A stretch of 64,000 nucleotides of DNA from Chamaecrista fasciculata (taxonomy: Eukaryota; Streptophyta; Magnoliopsida; Fabales; Fabaceae): assembly GCA_003254925.1 (NCBI GenBank), contig QANZ01044666.1, forward strand, positions 124,001 through 188,000, in the 5' to 3' direction. The position numbers and the translations under genes are program-made. The notes beneath the pieces are model-generated. The model was not told the DNA's origin, did no database searches, and saw only the letters and a list, made by a program, of their open reading frames with translations. This document shows positions 12,182 to 21,058 of the stretch, piece by piece. The first letter of the stretch is position 1. Every line of letters starts with the position of its first letter.

Positions 12182-14815
12182 GACTAGAGTCGCATAAATT
12201 ATTAATTTTGTTAATTAATTTCTTTTTAAAAAATTTAAGATTCGTTGTATAATAGTAAAGATTAAAATGTCTACAAAATTATTAATTTATAATGAGTGAT
12301 AAATAGTCAGTGATTAAGATAAATGTGTTAAAAAATTAATGATCACAGTTACAACATCTTTATAATCTAAAGGTCAAATATTCAAATTGGTGATAAATAT
12401 ATGGTCTAGTTTTTTTTTTTTTAAATGTTTTAGAAGTTCCATATGTATCTTAGATATTTTCATTTAATTCTACTTAATGTATTATATCTCTCTTATTTTA
12501 AGTTTGAATATGACGGGTACAAATTAAAGTTACTTGTGTCTTTTGACGTCTATTTTGTTTATCTAATTAGTGTCGCCAATAAATGAGGTCAAATCAAATC
12601 CCGAAAGGAAACTGATCTTTCACAATCAAATAAATAAAATTGAACATATCTATTTCGTACAAAGTCTGAATTGAATGCGATTAATTCAGAACTACAAGTT
12701 ACTTTTAACGAGTATTTTTCTCTACCTAGTTGAATTAGGATCTTCAACAAATGAGTTGAGTTTGAAAATGGGTTTGGGAGACAAATATATATATATATAT
12801 ATATATATTGTTTCAAACTCATTTTTTAGGTCGATTTGAGCTCTTTTGTTGACAACTCTTGAGAGGAAAAAAAACTCATTAAAAGAAATATGTAACTTTG
12901 AACTCAATGCCTTTAACCTTGATCTGATAAAAATATGATTATTTTTTCTTGTTTGACTGATAAACAAACGACTCACTCTTTGGGCTCAATTATATTTGAC
13001 TTTGTTTGTTGACCACCTCAACTGATCAGAGAATTATTCGTCAAAAAAGAAACACATAGTTCGGACTTATCATATTCAAATTTGAGAGAAGAGATATAAC
13101 CATATTAAGTATTTTGGGACCAAATTGAAACTAAGTGAAAATATTTATGACCAATATGAAACTTTTGAAAAATTTAAGACCAAAATAAATTTAGAGATAT
13201 ACATTTAGGACCAATTTGAAACATTCCACCTAATCTAAAAATTAAAATATTAGTTTAGTTATTTAAGTTTTAAACAGACCATACTATTTTTGAACGTGTT
13301 GTCTCTTTTGTTGATAGCATGTGACTGACCACTTGGGGGTTTCCATTTTTGATCCTGCTTCTTGTATGTGCTGTAAAGGTTGTCTGCCTATTATTTCCAG
13401 GTTTGAAATTTTTTATTTTGGTTCTTTCCCACACTTGGTCAGTGTGATCATAACTATCACGATTTGGTATTCATTTTTTTAATAATCTAATTGATCAAGA
13501 TTTGCTTTTTTATATTATTTTCCTCAAAACTAGCTATTGTCCATAGAGACTACAGAGATTTTGTTTCCCAATTTGTATAGTTTGCATTTCTTGGCGTGTC
13601 TAATGTCAGGTTTGACTGTTAAAATTAGAAAGGGGGATCCAAAATTGGGAGAAATTCTTATATCAGCAAAAGAAGTTTATTAACAAGTTATTTTTTTTAT
13701 ATGTTTTTTGATTGAACAATATTTTATGTCATTTTTATTTACAAGGAATGACCGAATAACGATTAAATTACGTTAGTAAGTACGTCTTTAATTTCTTTAA
13801 CATAGATTGTATAACACTAATAACGGCCAACTAGAAATGTTGTTTCCCTTACGAGTTACATATTTTGATGAGATTTCAATCATATTTATTAATTTATATA
13901 TGAAACTATGGAACTTTTAAAGTTGGAAACTTTTCAACACTAACAAATAAAGCATTACTTGAAAGGTACTTTGTGCAGATTTATGACCTCGTGACCTTCC
14001 AATAACTTCTATAACAACGTTATACAAAAGTTTTTCTTTCCCCGCAGCAATCACAGGATTGAAACTGTTTCATAAGCTTCAAATATAGTTATTTTTTACA
14101 AAATAATTTGATAATCACTTTTAAATATTTGATAAGTTCTTAATAAATATTAAAGACCAACGATTTTTATATATTTGCTCCAATATTTTACTTTTTCTCT
14201 TGTAAGAAAAATAAATCTTATCTATTAACAAAGTCCGGTACAATAATGTCTTAGGTCCGAATCAAGTCAGACATGAGTATAGAAAAAACTTTATTAATTA
14301 AGATAAAATTCACTTCAATAATTTTTATGTCTTAGAGAAGATTAATTTCTAATTATAAACTAGATAATACTATCTCATTCTTATCCAAAAAAAAAAACAT
14401 AAATCTGCACTCGATCAAAAAAGGAAAACTCTAGAAAAGTTAAAATCTTCCTACAAATTTGACCAAATTACTTTATAAAACTGCTAGAAGGTAAATCTAT
14501 TAATCTAATTGCAGATGCCAAGATCTTGGCTAGATGCTTGGTATGTGGTAGCAAAGCGAATATAATTATATAGGCAACCGTGACACATGTTTACGTACGA
14601 AGTTAAATTTGCCATTTATATATATAAAAAATCGCCTTTTGCAACAACTTTCACCTAAATCACTGGTTTCGAACCGTGACGACGAAAATCTTGAATACAG
14701 TGACAATTTTCTTTTGTTGGCCCATTTTACAAGTATATCACCATATGTATTACTTTCTCTCTTATTTTTCTCGACTTTATTATGATTAATATGAAAGTTC
14801 GACATTGTTTTTGGT
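12182..14815. other. Gene-free AT-rich intergenic DNA with a TA microsatellite
   Basis: No gene is supported. A pure (TA)n run of about 24 bases lies near 12785-12808. Around 13110-13230 the words 'accaaattgaaac', 'accaatatgaaac' and 'accaatttgaaac' recur, suggesting a decayed repeat. Apparent frames (12589-12822, 12722-12976, 14566-14805) are short and low complexity. Confidence 0.45.
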
Positions 14816-14988
14816 GAAAAAAGTTTAAGTAAGTTGGACCTTGGGTGTTCATCAATGTTAAGGTAAGTCTCAAGGCTCTATGAGCACTTATAGATCGTCT
14901 ATCAACAAGGTCTTTACATCGATAATGGGAATTGAACTTACAATTTTATAAATTATGAGTCAACTTCTTAACAATTTAGTCAACCTTT
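14816..14988 (-). mobile_element. tRNA-derived SINE-like repeat, copy 1
   Basis: Read on the minus strand, this ~175 bp unit matches the copy at 15295-15470 along its length. Shared words include GTTGACTCATAATT.ATAA, GTAAGTTCAATTCCCA and CATAGAG...TTGAG. GTAAGTTCAATTCCC resembles the RNA polymerase III B box (GGTTCGANTCC). The plus-left end (minus 3' end) runs into AAACTTTTTTC. It fits a diverged tRNA-related plant SINE. Confidence 0.55.
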
Positions 14989-15294
14989 GTTCACTATTTA
15001 ATTACATTAAGAGAATTTTTTTAAATAGAGACATATAGTTATGGGCACAACTTATGTGAAATTTTTTAATATCTTTGTCATAAGATTTATTAATAAAGAT
15101 TTGACTCGACAAAAATTTTGTTTATGGCCAATCATAGTAGAAAAAATATATTAAACATTTTTTTTTTGCATGATCAATCATAAATGAGAGATTATGCAAA
15201 TCAAATTTGTGATTAGATCTTATAATAAGCATATATAAAAAAGTTCTTAAGTTTTTATCTAAATTATATTTATAAAATCTCAATTTTTTTATTT

Positions 15295-15470
15295 GAGAAA
15301 GTTTATGTGAGTTGGGTCCTAGGAGCTCACTTAGGTCAAAACAAACCTCTAAACTCTATGAATGCTTACAGAGATATTTACAGATCACCTACTAATAAAA
15401 CTCTCACATCGGTGGGAGAATCGAACTCACGACCTTATGAATTATGAGTTAACTCCTTACTAACCGACTA
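15295..15470 (-). mobile_element. tRNA-derived SINE-like repeat, copy 2
   Basis: On the minus strand: a head with GTCGGTTAGTAAGGAGTTAAC (A-box-like), then GTGAGTTCGATTCTCCC (B-box-like, 15414-15430), a body shared with copy 1, and a 3' end CTTTCTCAAATAAAAAAATTG resembling an A-rich tail. Copies 1 and 2 lie only ~300 bp apart in the same orientation and differ at many positions, so both look old. Confidence 0.58.
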
Positions 15471-15912
15471 ATTTTTATTGGCATAAGGTCTCAAATTTAA
15501 CGTAGTATTTAAATAATACTAAGTTATTATCACTTAGATTAAGCTAATATTAATTATATGGATTACTTTAAAATCATGGTAGTTGGTCTTCGTAGGAAAG
15601 CAGACTCGTATTAATTGGACGATTTAGCTTGTTGATTCAATGTACTAAGTCGAGCAGCACTGTTTATTATAGCATTAAACTAGATAATAGTGTGGTCCCG
15701 CAATGCAAAGCAACATCCAATCACGACAAAACTATAATACTTAATTGGAAAGTTAGTAAATGATCTATCACTAAAATATGTTTCGTTCGTGGATAATTTT
15801 GTTTATTCTTTGACCTTACTTGCAACGGAATATCACTCATTGGAGCACATGAATTTAGGTTAGATAATAAGCCATTTCACTTTTTTTTTTAAGATATTAA
15901 TCTCTCGGTGAT
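15471..15912. other. AT-rich intergenic spacer, nothing recognised
   Basis: It holds no gene or clear repeat. It separates the SINE copy from the hAT-like element. Confidence 0.4.
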
Positions 15913-16698
15913 CAAGGTTAAGAAAATCGGACCGGACCGGCCGATTCAACCGGTTGGACTGTGAACCGGGACTCGGTCCGGTCCGATTCAGAGACAAAAC
16001 CGGATGTGCATCAAACCGGTCAAGAACTGAGAAAACCGGCCGGTTCCCCAAATAACCGGTTTGGTTATTTTTCCTTCATTTTTGGTCTAGAACTATGAAG
16101 TGAGGGAGAAAAAATAGGGTACCAAATATAAAAAGAATATAAAAGTAGAAGAAGGAGAGTAGAAACTCAATATCAATGAACACATAAAAAAAATTATTAC
16201 AGATCTGATTCATAGGCTCACAGCAAAGAAGAGGAAAACACAACTTGCTTCCAATTAAAATATAAATGCTAATTAGATGGTCATTAATGGGTAGGTTAAT
16301 ACTCATAAATTGTGTTGCTATTTTTCAATGAAAAGATAAATGCTGATTGGAGAGTGATTAATGGGTAGGTTAATTCTCATAAATTGTGCTTATGGGTGTC
16401 AACCTTTTTTTTTTTAATTCTTTTAGTTTTTTTATTTTTCAAATAAATATAATTTAATAACTAGTGTAATAATATTTAATGAAAGTAATTATTTATATTA
16501 AAATGATAGTATATTAAGATTTACTACATTATTATTTAATATATTTTGTTGATAATAGATAATTTTTATAATATATAAAATTAAAAAATATATATTTCAT
16601 TATAAACGGTCAGACCGCGGTTGAACTCCGGTTGAACCATTGAACCTTAAACCCCTGCCTCGACCGATTCAGTGTCCGGTCTGGTTTTTAGAACCTTG
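15913..16698. mobile_element. hAT-like non-autonomous transposon, 786 bp
   Basis: The left end is CAAGGTTAAGAAAATCGGACC. The right end on the opposite strand is CAAGGTTCTAAAAACCAGACC. Both ends continue into subterminal ACCGG/CCGGTT-rich sequence, while the centre is AT-rich. Flanks read CGGTGAT (15906-15912) and CGGTGAA (16699-16705), a near-perfect short target duplication. Ends of the type CAAGGTT..AAAACC with CCGGTT subterminal repeats are typical of plant hAT-derived MITEs. No transposase is present; the 63-aa minus frame at 15860-16051 is just translated CCGGTT repeat. Confidence 0.7.
16262..16389. repeat. Imperfect tandem duplication inside the hAT-like element
   Basis: A ~51 bp segment (AAATGCTAATTAGATGG... 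TTAATGGGTAGGTTAATACTCATAAATTGTG) is repeated ~77 bases later with a few substitutions. It lies in the AT-rich core of the 15913-16698 element. Confidence 0.6.
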
Positions 16699-17128
16699 CG
16701 GTGAACACCAAAATTTTAGTTTATACATTAAAATATTCAATTTATTAACTTAATTACTATAAAAGTTATTTTAATTGTCCTGAGATATCTTTTTCATAGT
16801 TGAGTTTTATTAATTGTCTAGTTTTTGAAAACTTTTGGGGATAGTTGAGTTTTATTAATTGTTTATACATTCAAAGATATCAAGTGTTCGAGTGTTCTAC
16901 AACTTGTCCAAAATACTATGAAGTCACTAATAAAGTTAGCCATCTCCTTGGTTATCTAGTGTATTCGTTAATTTTGAACACTAATGACTTTAAAATAAAA
17001 TAGAATATTTTAGTACGCCCAATATATTATATTTTGTAAAAATACACTGACATTTAAATTAGAAAGAGTTCAAAATATGAGTGAGAATATATGGAAGAAG
17101 AGTGTCTAGCTAACATAATTTTAAATTT
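16699..17128. other. AT-rich intergenic spacer between two transposons
   Basis: No gene is supported. The short direct repeat 'agttgagttttattaattgt' occurs twice (near 16799 and 16843). Confidence 0.4.
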
Positions 17129-17412
17129 GGTCAAAGTCCTATTTTGGTCCCTCTGTTATACTCGTTGTTCCAAATAGGTCCCTCAGTTATTTTTCGTTCC
17201 ATATTGGTCCCTCAGTTATTCAAAACTTGTCAAAGTTGGTCCCTCTAACGTTTTACATCCATTTTTCCGTTAAAAAAAGACAAAAAATAAGCTTTCATCC
17301 CCAAATATTTTATTTTCTTATACTAAAGTCCTTTTCTTTTTATAAGAGGATCAAAATGTAAGAAAAGAAAATAAATTAAGATTTAAAGTGAATTTTCCCA
17401 AAAACACAAAAG

Positions 17413-17416
<4 letters not shown>

Positions 17417-17468
<52 letters not shown>
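17417..17468. repeat. (CT)n microsatellite, ~52 bp
   Basis: A pure CT/TC run lies next to the inner edge of the left TIR of the Pack-MULE, in the captured remorin intron. A shorter, interrupted CT-rich tract lies inside the right TIR junction (about 18041-18075). Confidence 0.95.
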
Positions 17469-17471
<3 letters not shown>

Positions 17472-17530
17472 TTGCTCGATGAAAGATTATTACAGAAATA
17501 CAAAGTTTTGAAGAAATCAGAGAGAGAGAC

Positions 17531-18073
17531 CTTCGCGATCTTCGCATTCTGCCACGCCGATATCTTCGCCTCGAGCTCCTCCTTCTTCACCCTCTGCACC
17601 GACGTCAGTTCACTTTTGCCGCCGGCCGTCGTCGGCGATCCCGGCGCCATTCCGTCGCGTCTGGGAGACGGAACCGGATCGAAGGGGTTATTATCGGGAA
17701 CGATCGCCAATGGATTCGTCTCCTCCATCAAATCATCTTTTCCGATTCTGCCTAAATTGATGCCTCCTAATTCATTGTGATGGATAGGTTTAGGGCTTCC
17801 ATTGTTATTGTCGATACTAGAACCCGCGAGAACCAGAGAGTTGAATTCCCTACTCATGCTTGTGAAATTCTCGGTGGGAGCGCCTTCTGTGCTAGCGACA
17901 GACAAAGAGGAAGACTGGTGGCTGTGCGTTTCCCACGCTTCTCTCCGACGACCACGATTGGCGCCGACGGCGGTGGTGGTGGGAGGATGAGGGTGAGGTG
18001 GGGTTAAAGCGTGGATTTCTCTGATTTCTTCATCATCTTCGGTTGAGAGAGAGAGAGAGGTGTTCGAGAGAGA
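17531..18073 (-). pseudogene. Captured remorin (REM group 4-like) first-exon fragment inside the Pack-MULE
   Basis: Minus-strand translation stays open for 189 codons (18097 to 17531) and reads, in order, EIREIHALTP, GAPTENFTSMSREFNSLVLAGSS, EETNPLAIVPDNNP, and VQRVKKEELEAKISAWQNAK plus IAK. Arabidopsis group-4 remorins have the same order: VREVHALTP, GENFTTISREFNALVIAGSS, EETNPLAIVPD, VQRVKREEVEAKITAWQTAK (recalled). AAG|GTCTCT at 17531/17530 is a plausible intact splice donor, where the remorin signature would continue in the next exon, so intron DNA was captured too. The native N terminus and start codon are missing: a TGA in the TIR closes the frame upstream, and the first in-frame ATG is the internal Met of TSMSREF. 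The C-terminal membrane anchor and most of the coiled coil are absent. A functional remorin cannot be made from this copy alone. Confidence 0.87.
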
Positions 18074-18355
18074 GTTGTGTTTTTGGACAAATTCACTTCA
18101 AATCTCAATTTATTTTCTTTTCTTATGTTTTGATCCTCTTATAAAAAGAAAAGGACCTTAATATAAGAAAATAAAACTTTTGGGGATGAAAGCTTATTTT
18201 TTTTCTTTTTTTAACGACAAAATGGATGGAAAACGTTAAAGGGACCAACTTTGACAAGTTTTGGATAACTGAGGGACCAATATAGAACGAAAAATAACTG
18301 AGGGATCTATTTAGAACAACGAGCAGAACAGATGGACCAAAATAGGACTTTGGCC

Positions 18356-18821
18356 TTTAAACTTTATGAAAATCAAGTATTTATATAAGAAGATTTTAAG
18401 TGAGAGTCGATTATCAGCCAAAATATATCATCCCTATGCAATGTGCACTTGAATGAATTTTAAAGAGATATGTTGAGTAACCACAAGAATTGCCATCCCT
18501 ATGCAATATGCATAATTGGTGACTATGAGAGTTTGTAATTTAATATGGAAGCAGCACATGGAGAAATTGTCTTTTGGAGACAGGAGGAGCTTGGTCCCCG
18601 AGAGTTTCCATTATTCCATATAAAGAAAGCGCATATCTATACGCAGAATGGAGTGGAATAGATCTAGGTCATTGTTTTCGTATCTTTCACAAAAAGCATA
18701 TGAGAATTGAGAATAAGCAATATTTTAATAATTTATATTATATAATAAAATTGTTCCAATAGCACCCACTTTCTTGGGAATGTAAATACATAATAGTACT
18801 TTTTTTATAGAATAAATAATA
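18356..18821. other. Intergenic spacer, no gene supported
   Basis: A 62-codon plus frame (18574-18762) is not recognisable and has no supporting context. The word CCATCCCTATGCAAT occurs twice, about 65 bases apart. Confidence 0.35.
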
Positions 18822-19101
18822 CTCCGGTTCGATATATCTGATGTTTAAGGTAAATACACACAGATTAAGGAAATGATTGGCTCACCTAGAATGAAGAGAA
18901 AAATGATATAAAAAGACTAAACTATCCCTATTGAAAATAATAGAAATACTTGGGAAATGCTTATTCATTTATGACTCTATTATATTTAATATGGATAAAA
19001 TGGTAAATAAATAATTAATGCTATCTTGAATTTGTAAAACATCAGATATTTTGGAACAAAAAAAATTCTCTAAAACATCAGATATTCAGAACCGGAGGGA
19101 G
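18822..19101. mobile_element. Stowaway-like MITE, 280 bp
   Basis: The right end, read inversely, is CTCCCTCCGGTTCTGAATATC, matching the CTCCCTCCG terminus of Stowaway (Tc1/mariner) MITEs. The left end is CTCCGGTTCGATATATCTGATG, a shortened version. The dinucleotide TA flanks both ends. The internal word CATCAGATATTTTGGAAC repeats the subterminal motif. There is no coding capacity. Confidence 0.72.
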
Positions 19102-20940
19102 TAGTATGGAGTATTCTTTTGTTAGACTAACAATGATTTGTTATAGAGAGTTACATTTCAAGTGAGAAGATCAAAATTTAATTGTTCGATGAACTTTAAT
19201 TATTCACTTTTGTCCTAAATAAAATTAGTCTTTATTGCACAAATAAACAAAAAAAACCCATAATTTTATGAAAAAAAAACATATTATTTTGTTAGAATGA
19301 CGTTGGTTATTAAATAAATAAAACACATATTCATATATTTATATTTCTCATGTAACATAAAAATTGTAATTTAAAATATACATATTAGATAATTCAATCT
19401 CTGAAATTATTTTACTCAATATATATCTCTTAGCTTCTATGTTTTGTTATTTAAATTTTAAACACTTGGCAAAAAACAAAGCATATATATTTGCTAGAGT
19501 TTAAAAAGTGTTAACTAACAAATTTTCATGAATTCAATTGTCATATGTTAAATAGTTAATAATTAAATAATTAAGACATGTATCATTTATAAAAACAACA
19601 AATATATTTTTTTTGTGTAAAAAGTTGTTGGAAATTGTAAGTATACATGTGTATATATTAAGTTGTGAAAATAGAAGGTAACTAAATAGAGAAGAAGATA
19701 AATAACATTCATACAAACATTGATTATCATTGGATATAGCAGTTGAAAATTGACAATATTCTTCCATGTGCATGTAAACAAGATTGTTAATTTAAATTTA
19801 AATTAAATTTAAATTTAAAGGCATAAGGCATAAAGGAATAAAGGAATGGATAAATTTAAATTTCATTATCTTATGACTAAAACCAATTGTTAATTTTTTC
19901 ACATATTTTTTTTATTATAAAGTTAATATCAAAATTATAAAAATATTACATATATTTTTATTAAGACAACATAAATAATTTGTTTTTAACTATAGGTGTT
20001 TTAGTGGGTTGAACTACTTCGTTAAAATTAACCAAAACTAACTAATCGAGTTGGGTGGAATTGGATCACAAGTTGATCTGAACTAAAACAAATTAGTTTT
20101 CTAATAAATAAGTTGAGATGCGAGTTTTAATTTGATGAACCCATTTAGTTCAAATTAACCCAACCTGCAAGTTCATATATCATTCATTAAATACATCGTT
20201 TTGTTTATTTGCAATGTCACAAAAGTTTAGAGGTTAAGGTTCACTCACATCTAATTTTTCACACCTTTGCCCTTTTGATTTGCCCCTCCAAACTTTCTTC
20301 TTGCTAACCTTGACTTGTAAGCTACTTTTAAATTATAATTTATGTTGAGTTAGAATATTTTTGCATGTGTTTGACACTTCAATATATGATTGTTTCCATT
20401 TTGCTATCATCTATGTATTTGTGTATGAGATGGAAGTATTTAAGTTGCTTTTTGATATTGTATTTTTAGCCTTTATATAAGTATGAAACTTTTAATTTTC
20501 AGATTTTATTGTAATTTTTTTTTATAGATGATCAAATGGTTAAAAAATTATAGCACTAGTCCATCCAACTCAATTTATTATAATTTAATTTGAATTTTTT
20601 TTTTTAATGAACTTGAACTCGAAAAGGTACAAGAGTTGGGCTTGGTAGTGCAACTTGATGACACCAAAATGGTTGGAGGCTTTATTAATGTTGCCCAAAC
20701 TGTAGTAAAGAGAAAAAATTTGGTATTAAAATTGATTTGGGCCAGAAGCTGGCAAGCCTAGTAAATATAATTATCTTTTAAGGTCACTTTTTAATTTGCC
20801 CTTTTCTGTACAGTCCTCACCTGAGCTGGCTTCTTCACCTTTCACTCTTCCCTTCGATCTCTGAACTCCGACATAAGCACCAAACTCGCTTTCACTCTCA
20901 GACAATATCCATTATTCTCTACCGTCTAAGCAAATTATCG
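19102..20940. other. Gene-free AT-rich DNA upstream of the first TIFY-GATA gene
   Basis: It is very AT-rich. TTTAAATTTAAATTT repeats lie near 19789-19822. GGGTTGAAC/AACCCAACC words in opposite orientation (near 20005 and 20158) hint at an eroded inverted-repeat element. The right end (about 20770-20940) becomes CT-rich and should hold the promoter and 5' UTR of the downstream gene. No coding sequence is supported. Confidence 0.4.
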
Positions 20941-20961
20941 CTTATCCTAATCAGTCTCTTG

Positions 20962-20976
20962 TTAGGGTTAGGGTTT
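20962..20976 (+). promoter_or_regulatory. Telo-box-like motif in the leader of the first TIFY-GATA gene
   Basis: TTAGGGTTAGGGTTT (AAACCCTAACCCTAA inverted) lies 58 bases before the start codon. Telo-boxes of this type are common near plant transcription starts. Confidence 0.5.
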
Positions 20977-20995
20977 CAAACTTGCTCATATTATT

Positions 20996-21058
20996 ATGCA
21001 TCAAAAACCCCTAGTTCAACACTCGAACCAACAATGTACGGACACATCCCATCAATGA
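20996..21058 (+). promoter_or_regulatory. uORF overlapping the start codon of the first TIFY-GATA gene
   Basis: An ATG at 20996 opens a 20-codon frame ending in TGA at 21056-21058. It overlaps the main ATG (21034) in a different frame. If the mRNA includes it, ribosomes translating it would bypass the main start. Whether the transcript starts upstream of 20996 is not known. Confidence 0.45.

Larger units (their letters stand above)
17129..18355. mobile_element. Pack-MULE: Mutator-like element carrying a captured remorin gene fragment
   Basis: Two long inverted copies bound the element. Left TIR 17129-17410 begins GGTCAAAGTCCTATTTTGGTCC. Right TIR 18074-18355, read inversely, begins GGCCAAAGTCCTATTTTGGTCC. 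They match over ~282 bp with scattered substitutions. Immediately outside lie TTTAAATTT (17120-17128) and TTTAAACTT (18356-18364), matching at 8 of 9 positions. A 9 bp target duplication with long TIRs is the hallmark of Mutator-like elements. No transposase is present. The 663 bp between the TIRs is non-transposon DNA: a (CT)n run, then minus-strand sequence coding for a group-4-type remorin exon and the first part of its intron. It is therefore a transduplicating, non-autonomous Pack-MULE. The donor remorin gene is not in this window. Confidence 0.85.

Noticed and set aside
15414-15430. tRNA gene, suggested by a B-box-like sequence
   Set aside because: No cloverleaf or anticodon arm can be assembled, and a related copy lies nearby, so a tRNA-derived SINE is the better reading.
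17351-17905. Functional remorin gene
   Set aside because: The native start codon is missing, the frame is closed upstream by TGA in the TIR, and no downstream exons with the C-terminal anchor are present. The fragment is bounded by transposon ends.
18574-18762. 62-aa plus frame between the Pack-MULE and the Stowaway-like element
   Set aside because: It is short, of unknown similarity and in repeat-rich intergenic DNA. Chance is the simplest explanation.
20959-21033. N-terminal extension of the first TIFY-GATA protein
   Set aside because: The frame is open but would start at TTG. The first ATG in frame is at 21034, and the extension overlaps a telo-box-type leader sequence.
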